64,000 bases of DNA from Allacma fusca. Taxonomy: Eukaryota; Arthropoda; Collembola; Symphypleona; Sminthuridae. This document shows positions 1-11,014 of this stretch, one piece after another (position 1 is the stretch's first letter; each line of letters begins with the position of its first letter). The DNA is taken from positions 5,890,001-5,954,000 of the forward strand of contig OX359246.1 of assembly GCA_947179485.1 (NCBI GenBank), in the 5' to 3' direction. Position numbers and translations under genes: made by a program. The notes beneath the pieces are model-generated. The model was not told the origin of the DNA. It made no database searches and saw only the letters and a list, made by a program, of their open reading frames with translations.

Positions 1-710
1 AAGTACTTGATTCGGCTTCCAAACATTATTGAGCAGGAATAGGTACCTTTTAATTGTATGTTTTCTGGAACTTTAAATGGAATAAATGGCTTACGCGTAT
101 GTATGTAATTATTCTGAGAAACATCTATGTGTTCAATTATTTCTTCAGCATTTGTGCAGAATTGTTCAGAAAAATAAATCATTGCAGGATTTGCTTTTAC
201 TTGTGCAGAACTGAACACAGAAATTACAAAATAATGTGTATTGAACACAATCGTGTACGCGATTTCCAAGCGGGGTAGTTCTAAAGTGTTCTACAAATTA
301 TTATAAAATATAATTATTCAAATATCTATTAGTGTCTTGTGATATTTCCGCTAAAAGTTTCACGCTTTAAAAAGGTTTTACTCGAATTAATGCTTTCTTC
401 AAATGTGAGTAACAAATGGAAAATGACCAGTGCCGGTATATATGCTTCAGATATATTGTTTATGTAGAATCATTATCTTTGGGCCAGCCATTGATCTTAA
501 AGATTAAGTAATAATACTTTAAAACCCTCCTCAGCACGACTCGGTACATTATCCCTGAAGAATTAAACAATTAGTTATTACGCAGTAATGTTTCGCTACG
601 GGGGATTAACCCACCTGTATATTGTCTGTCGTTTATCTGCAAAATCCAGGGTTTGAAGTTACTAAAATCCTGGTCATAATTTTTACTGCACTTACAATTA
701 GGTATAAGTA
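1..710. other. intergenic, no gene seen
   Basis: No reading frame here looks like a protein, and the short ORFs have low-complexity composition. I see no RNA gene and no repeat of note. The segment leads into the GGTACC-rich inverted repeat that begins near 711. Confidence 0.6.
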
Positions 711-1854
711 CAGTGATACTTGGACCCGGGGCTGGGACCGGGAACAAAAGTTGTGGGAACTAGTGCACCTCATGGGTACTAAAACGTGGTACCTGTACCT
801 GTAATTACCTGTACCAAAATATGGGTACTTCAGAATGTTGTACCTTTACCTGTACCTTCTTTGAAGTACCTAATACTTGAATGAAGGTACCTGTACCCAA
901 ACCTTTTTTTTTAACTTTTCCCTGTTCCCGAAAATTACCTGTACCCAAAACGTACCCGAATTTTTACCTTTACCCAGGTACTTTGTTTTACCTACCCGGG
1001 TACTTTTTATGATGATGTGAATTCAGTTACAAAAATTATTCTAATAATGTGCTCCAATTTATTCCCCTACAATCTATTACATCATTTGTTTTCAAAAAAT
1101 TGAATACGGCTAAAATAGAATAGCTACTTGAGCATCCCGCCATCAATCTTGCAGTCGCGATCATTTTAGTACTTCCGAACTCTGCACATTTGATCTTCAT
1201 CCATGCTATTAGGCAGAAGCATTTTCTAATGGTATCTCTTATGGAATTGTCAGTCGGTGGAATGCTAGAACACGTTTATAAGGAATCTCATGCCTGCAGT
1301 GGAAGACTGTTGAATGGAGTGGCACGAGAATGTCATGGAAAAAACCACTTTAATTCAGTTTTATGCAATAGAGGACGCAGGCAGATAACAAAAAAGTACC
1401 TTGTATGAATCAGGTATTTTCTGAACAGGTACAGGTACTTTTTGTACCTGTTCCTGTCAGGTAAAAACCGTTTCATGTTTTCTTTGTACCTGTACCTTTA
1501 TACGTAAATGTGCCCAATATTTAGTTAAATTGGCTTGTACCCAGAATTTACCCATTCTGTTTGGGTACAAAAAATATTACCCAGTATTTACCTTTACCTG
1601 TACCTGTACCCAAATACCCGGGTAGTACCTGTACCCATGAGGGGCACTAGTGGGAACAGATATGGGTACAAAACATTTCCAATTTCTGGGTACAGGAACG
1701 TGTCCGGGTCGCATTTTAATTAAATTCATAGGAACGGGTACCCAAAATGTTGTTCCCACGATGAATGGGAACGGGCCCGGGAACACTTAAGGGGAGTACC
1801 TGTTGAGTGGGAACCGGAACGGGGACAAACGTTTTGTACCCATGACGACCACTG
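711..1854. mobile_element. foldback-like repeat element, GGTACC/GGGAAC-rich
   Basis: Both ends are packed with short tandem units built on GTACCTGTACC and GGGAAC (roughly 720-1000 and 1430-1850), in opposite orientation. The block around 763-784 reappears as its reverse complement around 1631-1652. The outer edges start CAGTGAT and CAGTGGT when both are read inward, which resembles hAT termini. I could not find a clean target duplication, so the exact limits are uncertain. The centre (about 1010-1380) has no convincing ORF. A related fragment lies at 48315-48655. Confidence 0.5.
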
Positions 1855-1911
1855 GTCACGGCAATCCTTTACAGTTTGAACTAGTAAGTAAATGTGGAAG
1901 CTTCTTGGTTT

Positions 1912-2456
1912 TGTTAAGTATTAATTGATTATGGGGGGAAATATAGCTCAGAAATGAGGAAAAGGAAATTAAAGGAATAAATAGGAAATAGTGGAGAGAG
2001 ATTGAAATGAGGAAGGAATGAAATGTTAAAAAATAGTGAGTGGGGGAATGTGCAGCAGGCAGAGAGCACACACTCTAGCTGTGAGAGAGAGATGAGACGA
2101 TGGCTGAGGGAATAAGTGCGTTATGTACGATAGTAGATTTACTCACAGGATATAGTTTATTCTTGTATTGTGCGTATGTAAAGGCTACATAGTTTCTTAT
2201 CTGAGGTCTTTCTTGGTCTCTGGCTCGGGATTCTCTCGTCTCTCTGAGACTGGAGAGGCTGGGGTTTATATAAGGAGGTGAGCGCTTATGAGCCAACCTC
2301 TTGGAATATTTCCTACATTATTCTGACCAATAGAAATGTACTAAACAAAGGTACCTAATGCATTTTACAGAGGTTACATGACATATATGTACATCAATGT
2401 TGCAGTATGGAATATTTTAGCTTATAATCATTTCTAAAGCCAATAAGGGCTTAACA
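1912..2456 (-). repeat. 3' LTR
   Basis: This is the 545-bp copy of the LTR downstream of pol. It matches 11015-11559 at a constant offset of 9103, with no difference noticed by eye. It ends in the inverted dinucleotides TG and CA. The bases just inside it (2457 onward) are not purine-rich on the element strand, so no clear polypurine tract is visible where one is expected. Confidence 0.95.
2156..2161 (-). terminator. poly(A) signal in 3' LTR
   Basis: AATAAA on the minus strand, about 105 nt downstream of the TATA-like box in the same LTR. This is the expected place for the retrotransposon polyadenylation signal. Confidence 0.5.
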
Positions 2457-3661
2457 TTCATTGGATTGAAGGAAACGATGACCGCATCGTTGGAAAAATA
2501 TTTTTTGTGATGGTTTCCGAGTCATTCCGAACGAATGTGGGTGAAGAGCGGTTTCTGCCTTCTGTTGCAGTCTTGAACTTGAGATTGACTTTTTCCTAGG
2601 TAGACATCTTTGCAAAGTTTTTAACATAGGGATTTACTTTTTAAATTCGTAAAAATTCCCTAGAAAATACAATTTTAAAGCGATTTTGGTGCCGTAAACT
2701 GCACTAGGAAGGGGAAAATTATGTCCCCATAATTTGTGGAGTACAAAATACAAGAAAGTGATTATACAGGGTGAGTAAAAACATAAGCATAAAACATGAG
2801 TGTGAGTGAGTGAAAAAAGATATAACAGAGAAATTTTGTGTGTTTGATAGTTCCTAATTGGAAGGGTCGATAAATATTGGAGTGATCATTTCTTTTAGTT
2901 ATCGGGGAAAAATACAAGGCCTTGAAGGAAAAATAGAGTAAGTGTTAACAGAGTAAATAAAGTTGTGTATTATAAGAGTGGCATAAATGAGTATAATGTG
3001 TGTACAAATTAAAAGCAATAAGAAATAATTATATTAAACATAGATTCATGAAATTTGAAGGCGCCGTAGTGGATCCAAGAGTTTTATAGCTGCTAATTCA
3101 GGGAGGAGGAGATGTGGAGATTTCTTCAGCTGGAGTTTTCGGAGGATAATTCTGCAGAATGTAAATTGTTTCTAGAACTCAAAAATATTCATGAATTAGT
3201 GTAAGCTTGTGACAATCAAATGTTAATCCTGTATTTGTGTATTTCTACAGGGTGACAACAATTTTGTGATTCTGAATTCATCGCTCATGGATAAAGTGCA
3301 AAAGTGAAATTGATAGTAGTTGTTAGGATAGGGCGAAGGGTCTGCAGGCTGGTACCCTTACGGTCTGTAGATCCAGGGAATTTATCTATGATGCCGGTTA
3401 TGGTGTAATGTGATTTTTTTCTTGCATTATGAGCACTCAGTACTTGTGGGTCAATTTTTTAATTGTTTATTTGGTTTGAAGTGCTCCGCGGGACTCGGCA
3501 ACCTTTGCCCGTTCATGGTATTTGAGTGTTTAATAATGCTGGTCGAGACTATTACATCTGGGGCTAAGATAAATGACCGAGAATGGAATTTTCTTGAGTT
3601 CCATAATTTTTCTTTTGAATTCTTGTTAATGTTCTCTTGAGTGTAGTAATGTCGAACAAAG
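2457..3661 (-). other. retrotransposon 3' untranslated region
   Basis: About 1.2 kb between the end of pol and the 3' LTR. It has no ORF above about 60 codons on the element strand and therefore no env. The 76-codon plus-strand ORF at 3410-3640 runs against the element and looks like chance. The function is unknown. Confidence 0.6.
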
Positions 3662-3977
3662 TTATGAGCAGCGAATAAGCATGGAATGGAATAAATTTTC
3701 CACGGCCTGTATGTTATGTCGTGTAGACCTTCGGAATTCGTTATCTTGTCGAGTGTGAAAATCCGAGGGGATTATTTTTTGTGAATCCTCTTCTAAAATT
3801 TGTTGTTGAGTCCTACGGACTCGTTTTGGATGGAGGGTAATTGATTCTGATTGTTGTAAATTAGCACTCAATGGTTCATTATGATTTGATAGTGCCGTAG
3901 ATTGATCAATTATTGTAGGTAGGTCAGGTGTCGACTCTTTAGAAGGGTTGGATTCCAATGGGGGAAGGTTACCTCTT
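3662..3977 (-). pseudogene. probable out-of-frame pol C-terminal tail
   Basis: An open frame of about 100 codons directly after the G12 tract (3978-3989). It is Glu-, Ser- and Gln-rich with a basic HPKRVRRTQQQ patch, and its composition resembles the Pro/Thr-rich tail just before it. A length change in the homopolymer would join it to pol. It could be a real mutation or a sequencing error in the run. Confidence 0.5.
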
Positions 3978-6900
3978 GGGGGGGGGGGGTGCCTTCCATA
4001 GGGGGAGGGGTTTGGGTGGGGCCCTCGGGATCGTGAGGTCCTAGAGGGGTCACGCCCGATTTTTCTTTCTCTAAAGACTTAGTAAATTTTTCAGGGTCAA
4101 GTGAGGTCAAAGGGTCTGTATAGTCAATATTTTCCTGTGATAAATTTTGTAAATGTGTGGATGGTTCTGGGTTTGGAGCCTGATGTGCTGTAGTTAATAG
4201 GGATGGTAACTGTATCCAGTTTGGTCTGGCATAATACTTTTTGAGTCGGGATACATGTACGGTTGTTGTCTTCATAGTGGTTCCAGCGGAACCTCGGATT
4301 GTATAGTTTACTTCGGACGGAATGTCAATTACGCTGAATGGGCCTCTCCAACGAGGGAGAAGTTTGGAGCTAATTCCGGGTTTGGTGGCAGTGTGCTCCA
4401 AGAGCACGTTGTCTCCGATTTCATATGTAACCGTGCGTTTACTTTTGTTAACTCGGGCAGCATATTTTTCTCGATGACGTGTGAGAATATCATGTGTTGT
4501 TTTCCATAGTGTGTCCATATTTTGAATATTTTGGTGTTCAGGGGAAAACGTGGGGAAGGCATTTCGAAGAGGAGTCCGAGCATTGAATCCGTGGAGAAGG
4601 AAGAACGGGGTGTATCCATGAGAAGTGTGTTGGGTGTTATTTAAATGAAAGGTCAAAGCGGGGAGTGCTAAGGGCCAGTCAGTTTTAGCTTCGGCAGTGT
4701 ACATGGCTATGGCATCACCTAGAGTTTGGTGGGTCCTTTCCACGAGCCCCTGGCTCTGAGGGTGGAATGCTGTTGAGTATTGCATGTTAAAGTTGAATAT
4801 TTTGGATAATTCCGAGAGAACTGAGTTATTAAATTCTGTGCCTTGATCTGTTTGTATTATTTCAGGCAGGGAGTATAAACAGGCTAGTTTATTCAAGATA
4901 AAATTCGCAATTGTTTTAGCATCAGCTATGGGGACGACGTCAGTGACTAAAAATTTAGTCAAGTAGCAGATAGCTGTAATGATGTATCTCGGGCGGCCGG
5001 CTTGATTTGTGATGGGACCCTGAATGTCCATTTGAACACGTTCAAATGGGCGTAGGGGGATGGGTATATACTGGAATTCTCCAGGTTGTTTTTGTCCTCT
5101 GGGAGTTTTACGTTCTTGACAAATGGGGCAGGATTGAATAAATGTGTGAATGTCTTTGGACATTGTCCTCCAGTAAAAACTTGTTTGGAGCTTTTGTAGA
5201 GTCTTTGTGTGGCCCATATGGCACACAGAATTGTGATGTTTTTGAATTATGTCAGGGACCATTTGTTTGGGAATTACGATGAGGGAGGTTTCACCTTGTT
5301 TAGAATTGTATTTATATAAAATACCGTTAATTAGTGTATATTTTGATTTCAACTTCCAAGTTGTAGGTAGCTTAGTAATGATTTTCGCTATGGCTTGATC
5401 ATTCATCTGTTCTGCTTTGAGGGTAGAAATGCTAATGGCATTAATGGACAAGCAGGCATCATTGTCAGTTTCGGAATGGTCAGGTTCCCCAAATGGGTAG
5501 CGACTGAGGCAGTCAGCCACACGATGTGTAGTGCCTTTAACATATTGTATGGTAATGTCATAGGGCATGAGTAATAACTGAAGGCGTTGAAGTTTGGGAT
5601 CTAACTCATCTTTTGTCCTCATTATATAGCAGAGGCTATGATGATCGGTACGAACAGTGAACGGAATACCTAAGAGGTATTCCTTGAGTTTCATAGTAGC
5701 CCAAGTGATGGCTAATAACTCTAGCAGGCGAATGTTATATTTTTGTTCATACCGATTCAATTTTCTACTGAGGAAATATATGGGGTGTTCGTGTCCGTCA
5801 GGTTGAAGCTGGGTGAGATAGGCGCCGATGCCGAGTAAAGATGCATCCGTGTATAGGAATGTAGGTTTATTGGGATCATAGTGTGCTAGTACAGGTTGAC
5901 AAAGGAGAAGGTTCTTCAAAGCCTCGAATGCTTGTTGACATTCTTGTGTCCATTCGAAGGGTACATTGTGTCTTGTTAGTTGCCGTAGTGGGGAAGCAAT
6001 TTGAGCAAAGTGAGGGATGAAGCGTCTAAAAAAGTTGGCCATGCCTAAGAATGACTGGACTGATTTGACATCATGTGGAGGTGGCATGTTTCTTATTCCA
6101 GCTAGATTTTCATTGTAGGGCTGTATCCCGTAGGATGTAATCGTGAATCCAAGTAAATTTATTTTTTCAAATCCAAATTTGCATTTAGTAGGTTCGAATT
6201 TTAAGTTATGCTCATTGAAGCGGTCAAAGATTTTTCTGAGTTTGCTGATATGGTCGTCTATCGTCTGGCTGGCCACGACGATGTCGTCTACGTATGCCAT
6301 TGCAGTGGAGTATTTTAAATCCGATAAAATGACATCTATAAGACGGCAAAAATGTGAGGGGGAATTCTTCGTACCAAATGGCATCATGCGGTATTGATAT
6401 TGACCATCCTTAGTGATAAAGCTGAGCTTCTCACGGGAGTTTTTGTCCACTGTAATTTGGTGGAAACCCTGGGCAAGGTCTAAAGTGCTAAAGTACTTCT
6501 GGTTTTGAAGTCTTCTCAAGATGTCGTCAATGTTTGGGAGAGGCCAATGCATGGCTTTTGTTAATTTATTCAAAGACCGAAAGTCAATGACTATTCTGGG
6601 TTTTCGTATGCCGGCATCGTTGGGTTTTTTGAGGATAATAATTACAGGACTGGAAAAGGGGGACGTGGATGGTTCAATAATGTTGTTGTGAAGTAGTTTC
6701 CGTACTTCGGCATTAATAATCTGGTCCTGGTAAGCTGACGTCTTATATGCTTTGTGAGTTACTATTTTGTGTTGTTCTAGTTCCACTGTAAATGGTATTG
6801 TGTCGCATTTGCCTAACTCGTTAGGGTTAAAAGCGAAGGAGGTACGGTATTCTTTGAGTAAATTTTTGATTTTGGTCGTATCATCTGCGTTGAGCTCGGG

Positions 6901-8169
6901 GTTAATTTTAAATGAGGCAACTTCGTTGTCAAGTTGGGAGTTATCAATGGCGTTGATTGGGATGGGAGTCATAGAGTTGTCATAATAGTCTAAAGGAGTT
7001 ATGTGACCTAAGCCGAGGCCGTCTGGTAGAGTAACGGGAATATTGGTGGGATTAGTGACAAGAAAAAATTTAGAAGTGGGAGACAGGATGGAGTGTGGAG
7101 CGAGAACATGATAATCATTGTAAAGAGAAGGATGAGGTTTAAAATACATTGGAATATTTTCCTCGCAGGGATGAAAAGTCGGAATTGCAACATGAGACCT
7201 AGGGCCAATAACTTGAGTGCCTAGTACTCGTAGCACATGATTAGGTTTGGTGTGTGATACACACAAAATGGGAAGAGTTTTAAAGGTGGTGGATTTGGGA
7301 GGTATAGTAGACAGGAATGATGTAGAAGTGGGTATAGTTTTGATAGTAGCTCTGCGAGAAGTGGAAATTCTACGACGGTTTGGGTTGGATGACCTATGGT
7401 AGTATCCCTTCTCAGACTCGTCTGAGGTAGTATCTGCTGTAGTTTGCTGTGGTCTTCGGAAATATTTATTTCCATGTAAAGTTCTATTCTTGCTTGTGGA
7501 AAGGGTTTGAGATGAGCTCTCTGTAGAAGTGGAACGGGTTTGTGTGGAGGCAGATGTTCGAGAAGGTGTGTAAGTTTCCTTGGAAGGAGTCAGAGGAGGA
7601 TCAACGGACTGAACTTCCTGTTCTTTGTCTAAGGGTTGGTGAAGCGTAGCATTCGCTGCTGACGAGATTAGGTTCAAGGATATTTTGGAAACAGATTCTT
7701 TTGTTAAAGGAGACTCTGGAAGTGAAATTGGAAGGTCACTTTGGTCTTGCAAGGCTTGTTCATGTTGAAGAAGAGTGTGAATAAGGGGAACGTGTCCCGT
7801 GAATTTATTCCAGAGTGTATTTGCTTGAGTATTAATGATGAACCCGGTTTTTGAGTACAGAAAGTCTGTACCTAAAATACAGTTGAGAGAAGTCGATGGG
7901 GCTACAATGAAGGGATGGTTGAATGTACAATTACCTATCTGGAATTTGACGAGAGTTAAGCCGTTGTTCTGCATGGGATTTCCACTAGCGTCTACAAGCC
8001 TTATTGTACTCGGCATTATTCGGGATCCATGAGGTACATATGAAGGATGAATAAGTGATGCTGCAGCTCCTGTGTCGATGAGACACGGGAGTTTGTGGCC
8101 TTGGATAGTGATGATAATTTTCAAGGAGCATGAGAGTGAATAAATGGATGTTGGAGTTGCAGACAGCAT
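3910..8169 (-). CDS. pol: Pol polyprotein: protease, RT, RNase H, integrase
   Basis: 1419 residues from the first Met. The frame is open upstream across the gag stop, so the Met is probably not a true start. Aspartic protease motif LIDTGAA lies at residues 30-36. RT has FSTLDLAQGF and the catalytic YVDD at 626-629. RNase H has the FLYTDAS motif. Integrase has an HHCC zinc finger (HMGHTK ... CPICQERK) and the catalytic DQGTEF with D1108. This is the Ty3/Gypsy order. A long Pro/Thr-rich tail follows integrase. The frame ends at 3910, shortly after a G12 run at 3978-3989, and another frame (3662-3977) continues with tail-like sequence, so the natural C-terminus was probably longer. Confidence 0.95.
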   Translation of the reverse strand: MLSATPTSIYSLSCSLKIIITIQGHKLPCLIDTGAAASLIHPSYVPHGSRIMPSTIRLVDASGNPMQNNGLTLVKFQIGNCTFNHPFIVAPSTSLNCILGTDFLYSKTGFIINTQANTLWNKFTGHVPLIHTLLQHEQALQDQSDLPISLPESPLTKESVSKISLNLISSAANATLHQPLDKEQEVQSVDPPLTPSKETYTPSRTSASTQTRSTSTESSSQTLSTSKNRTLHGNKYFRRPQQTTADTTSDESEKGYYHRSSNPNRRRISTSRRATIKTIPTSTSFLSTIPPKSTTFKTLPILCVSHTKPNHVLRVLGTQVIGPRSHVAIPTFHPCEENIPMYFKPHPSLYNDYHVLAPHSILSPTSKFFLVTNPTNIPVTLPDGLGLGHITPLDYYDNSMTPIPINAIDNSQLDNEVASFKINPELNADDTTKIKNLLKEYRTSFAFNPNELGKCDTIPFTVELEQHKIVTHKAYKTSAYQDQIINAEVRKLLHNNIIEPSTSPFSSPVIIILKKPNDAGIRKPRIVIDFRSLNKLTKAMHWPLPNIDDILRRLQNQKYFSTLDLAQGFHQITVDKNSREKLSFITKDGQYQYRMMPFGTKNSPSHFCRLIDVILSDLKYSTAMAYVDDIVVASQTIDDHISKLRKIFDRFNEHNLKFEPTKCKFGFEKINLLGFTITSYGIQPYNENLAGIRNMPPPHDVKSVQSFLGMANFFRRFIPHFAQIASPLRQLTRHNVPFEWTQECQQAFEALKNLLLCQPVLAHYDPNKPTFLYTDASLLGIGAYLTQLQPDGHEHPIYFLSRKLNRYEQKYNIRLLELLAITWATMKLKEYLLGIPFTVRTDHHSLCYIMRTKDELDPKLQRLQLLLMPYDITIQYVKGTTHRVADCLSRYPFGEPDHSETDNDACLSINAISISTLKAEQMNDQAIAKIITKLPTTWKLKSKYTLINGILYKYNSKQGETSLIVIPKQMVPDIIQKHHNSVCHMGHTKTLQKLQTSFYWRTMSKDIHTFIQSCPICQERKTPRGQKQPGEFQYIPIPLRPFERVQMDIQGPITNQAGRPRYIITAICYLTKFLVTDVVPIADAKTIANFILNKLACLYSLPEIIQTDQGTEFNNSVLSELSKIFNFNMQYSTAFHPQSQGLVERTHQTLGDAIAMYTAEAKTDWPLALPALTFHLNNTQHTSHGYTPFFLLHGFNARTPLRNAFPTFSPEHQNIQNMDTLWKTTHDILTRHREKYAARVNKSKRTVTYEIGDNVLLEHTATKPGISSKLLPRWRGPFSVIDIPSEVNYTIRGSAGTTMKTTTVHVSRLKKYYARPNWIQLPSLLTTAHQAPNPEPSTHLQNLSQENIDYTDPLTSLDPEKFTKSLEKEKSGVTPLGPHDPEGPTQTPPPMEGTPPPQEVTFPHWNPTLLKSRHLTYLQ

Positions 8170-8186
8170 AGAGATGGTGGGAATTA

Positions 8187-10550
8187 TTAATGTCGGTTGG
8201 AGGCTGGAGTTTCTGGAGCTGGCAATGCTCGTAAGTTGCTTGTGGGCAGGCCTAGGGCAGCCTGCCCTGGCGAGTTTAAATTCTGACTTTGTTGCTCTCG
8301 TTGTTGTCGTCTTTCAGCAAGGAAATTGCCATAATCTGTATAATGCATGGGGAGATGCTGACGACAAAATTTTGTCTGATGACCGGGTCTTGAGCATCGT
8401 TCACAAATAACTGTAGAGGCAGTTGCCTGTCCTTGTTGTGGAGTATTAATGGTAGGGCATTGTCTACCTATATGGCCAGGCTTGTTGCATCTGTAGCATA
8501 CGATATGGCTTGAAGGATTGGAATTTTGTCCTTGTGCAAAGTTGGATGAGTACTGTCGTCTGGGTTGTGGCATCTGGTTGGAGACAGCCATTATAGCTGT
8601 ATTTGTAGATTCCAACTTGTCTAACCTCTCTAGAACGGCGTCAAGTTTGTCAACCAAACTTGATGGAAGTTGTGGAGTAGGAGTAGCTTGCTCTTGTGGG
8701 CATTGAGGCGCACAGGTTTCATAAGCCTTGAGACCATCTAGTAAATGGGCAAAATTACGGATTTTTGCATTGTGCCGCTGAAGAAAGATTTTGACTGTAG
8801 GGTCCAATTTTTCTCGGATGGATTCCACTGCTGTAGTTTCTGGAAAATTGTTCCAGTCGGAACCAGCTGCAGCCTTTACTCTTAGCGCAAACATGGTTGC
8901 AGTTTCCGTGGCGTATTTGGTCATGGAAAGAGCATTGAGTATTTTCGTTTTACTATCGGGTACATCTTTTGGAATGTTGTTGAGGATGTCATCACAGAAT
9001 TGGGCATAGGTTTTACGTTTTGTAGATCTTAAGTCACAGTAGTGGTCAAGATAATTTTTTCCGGTTGGAGAGGCATCTGAAATTTGATGTTGAATGTATG
9101 CTTTCTTGGTAGCGTCATCAGCAGTGAATGTGGCAAAGAAGGAATTACAACGTGTGAAGAACTTTCTAAGATTGTCAGAGGAGAGCTCAGAAGGAGAAAA
9201 TTTTGGTTTATCAAGGAGGAATCTGTTATTGTCCATGATGGGTTGAGGTGCTACGGGAGGAGGGATAGGAGAAATGGATGGAGTTGGAGATGAGGCTCGA
9301 GATGAAGCTCGAGATGAGGAAACACTATTTGAAGCTGTGGTAAAATGAAGGGATTCGGAGTCGGAATCGGAATGAATGTCAGTGTGTGACGCAGGAGGGG
9401 GTGTGATGTGAATATTATAAAGGGGATTATTGTCGAGAGGAATGATAGTTGTGGGTTCGTCAGGATCAATATCAGGAGTGGTAGCGTTTTGGGTAGGATT
9501 TGATTGAGGATTCTCAGGAAAGGAGGATGGTGGGATAGATAGAAGGTTTGGATGTTGATGGGTCGCTTCAGAGATAAATTCTTGTGGCAATAGAAAAATT
9601 GCTTCACGATAGGCGTCAGAAGATGTGAAAGGGAAGTTGGAAAGAGTGACCTTATTGATGAGGTTATTTTCATCTACAAGACTGAGGTAATAGCCTAAGG
9701 TTAGTTGGTGGGTAATATCTTGGTTTTGTCTTTTCAAAGTTTTGAGCCTTTCGGACCAGGAATTAGTGAGAGGGATTAGACTATAAAATTGTGGAGCGGA
9801 AGACGTAGTAGTAGGATGAGAGAGAAATGAATGAGATGCAGTCGCAGTGGACGTTGTGGGAATTGCTGTGGATGTAGTTACAGTTGTGAGGAGATCTGTT
9901 GCCAATAACGATTCGTGTATGTCTTGAAGCTCTTCTATTAATGACGTGTGTTCGGTACTGTGGGTTTGCCAATTTCGAAAGATGGTAATGATTCTTGCAA
10001 CAATACGGTTGAAACTTGCTCGGGTGTTTAGAAAGCTAAGGTCGGGTGTTAGCGCTGTCGCTAAGTTGAGGTCTCCTAAAAGCTGTTGATAATAGGGGTA
10101 ATTGACAATACTGGTTCCGGAGCGATCCCGTTGTTGTTTGGATGTAATGCGGTCTACTAATTGCTGTGCGACTTCTTCGAAGTAGTTATGATTATTAAAG
10201 AGACGAGTTGAAGCTGGTTGGGAAATCGTTGTGGTCGGGGTGGCTACGATAGTGTACTCAGAAAAATTAGAATTTTGGCTTACAGTTTCTGTTGTAACGA
10301 AGTTCGAATCGTTAGCTGGATCATGTGGTCCAGTAGAGATGGCTGGTGTGGAAGTTCGGGACGGGTTGAATGACCTGAAGTCGGCTGGCGTTGTTGGTGG
10401 TTCAGGAGTCGGGCGTTCCGTATTTTCTCCGTCCGTGCTCGGTGGAGTTTGAGCTCGTGTGTCGTCTGGTACGGGAATTACAGTTGTCTCGTCCAAGGTT
10501 GTGGAGGTGTCCACTGACCGTGGAATACGGCTTCGTTGTTTGTATAACAC
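8187..10550 (-). CDS. gag: Gag polyprotein
   Basis: 787 residues from the first in-frame ATG; the frame is open further upstream, so the true start probably lies higher (see 10831). Residues 1 to about 435 are rich in Ser, Thr and Pro and probably disordered. About 440-610 looks like a retrotransposon Gag capsid domain, beginning after MDNNRFLLDKPKF. Two CCHC zinc knuckles follow, CYRCNKPGHIGRQC (685-698) and CERCSRPGHQTKFC (about 718-731), which in this family bind the RNA genome. The gag stop codon lies inside an overlapping open pol frame that is shifted by -1, which suggests Pol is made by -1 frameshifting. The long Ser/Thr/Pro region is larger than in a typical Gypsy Gag. Confidence 0.9.
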   Translation of the reverse strand: MLYKQRSRIPRSVDTSTTLDETTVIPVPDDTRAQTPPSTDGENTERPTPEPPTTPADFRSFNPSRTSTPAISTGPHDPANDSNFVTTETVSQNSNFSEYTIVATPTTTISQPASTRLFNNHNYFEEVAQQLVDRITSKQQRDRSGTSIVNYPYYQQLLGDLNLATALTPDLSFLNTRASFNRIVARIITIFRNWQTHSTEHTSLIEELQDIHESLLATDLLTTVTTSTAIPTTSTATASHSFLSHPTTTSSAPQFYSLIPLTNSWSERLKTLKRQNQDITHQLTLGYYLSLVDENNLINKVTLSNFPFTSSDAYREAIFLLPQEFISEATHQHPNLLSIPPSSFPENPQSNPTQNATTPDIDPDEPTTIIPLDNNPLYNIHITPPPASHTDIHSDSDSESLHFTTASNSVSSSRASSRASSPTPSISPIPPPVAPQPIMDNNRFLLDKPKFSPSELSSDNLRKFFTRCNSFFATFTADDATKKAYIQHQISDASPTGKNYLDHYCDLRSTKRKTYAQFCDDILNNIPKDVPDSKTKILNALSMTKYATETATMFALRVKAAAGSDWNNFPETTAVESIREKLDPTVKIFLQRHNAKIRNFAHLLDGLKAYETCAPQCPQEQATPTPQLPSSLVDKLDAVLERLDKLESTNTAIMAVSNQMPQPRRQYSSNFAQGQNSNPSSHIVCYRCNKPGHIGRQCPTINTPQQGQATASTVICERCSRPGHQTKFCRQHLPMHYTDYGNFLAERRQQREQQSQNLNSPGQAALGLPTSNLRALPAPETPASNRH

Positions 10551-10630
10551 GTCAAAATCCGCAGCGGTGACCGTTTCTGGTACGATGTCCGTGTTGAGAT
10601 ATTGTGGTAGTTTTTGACGAAAGAGTTTAT

Positions 10631-10831
10631 AAAATCGGAACTGGCGGATAGCTTTTCTACAGTTAGGTGAGGATACTTGTTTAACGCTTCCGTTTGCTCT
10701 GTAGAACTAAGATCTACTTTGTTGGCGTCACTTTGGAGAATTGCAATGTAGTTGGTGTTATTGTACCTGATAAACTCAGATCGTGAGTTTAATTTCACTA
10801 CTCTTATGAGTCGGATTTCTCGTCGAGACAT
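10631..10831 (-). pseudogene. gag: probable gag N-terminal segment in another frame
   Basis: An open frame from an ATG at 10831 (protein begins MSRREIRLIR) runs toward gag but is one frame off. The gag frame is itself open upstream of its first ATG to about 10710 and keeps a protein-like composition from about 10690. The simplest reading is that gag begins at 10831 and a one-base change near the A4 run at 10631-10634 separates the two parts. A frame difference that is natural to the family cannot be excluded. Confidence 0.5.
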
Positions 10832-10997
10832 GGGTTTTTTTGAGGAAAGGTGAGGAAAGAGTAGGAAAATTTTTGCAGGGCCTCCGGCAGAGGCGGACGC
10901 CACAAAGAGTTTTGTAAGGGTTATTACACGGGAGCACACTCGCAGAGAGGTAAGGGAAACGTCTATACTATAATTAACGAATTAAAGCACAGAAAAA

Positions 10998-11014
10998 CCG
11001 CGCACCGTGCACCA
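10998..11014 (-). promoter_or_regulatory. primer-binding site candidate
   Basis: The minus-strand sequence directly inside the 5' LTR begins TGGTGCACGG. TGG is the complement of a tRNA CCA end and sits at the right place. I could not assign the tRNA species. Confidence 0.45.

Noticed and set aside
1856..2296. ORFs of 71-73 codons in the LTR, repeated at 10974-11399
   Set aside because: They lie inside the LTR control region and appear twice only because the LTR is duplicated.
3410..3640. 76-codon plus-strand ORF as a possible env or host gene
   Set aside because: It is antisense to the retrotransposon, lacks an envelope pattern (no signal-anchor pair or cleavage site), and is short.
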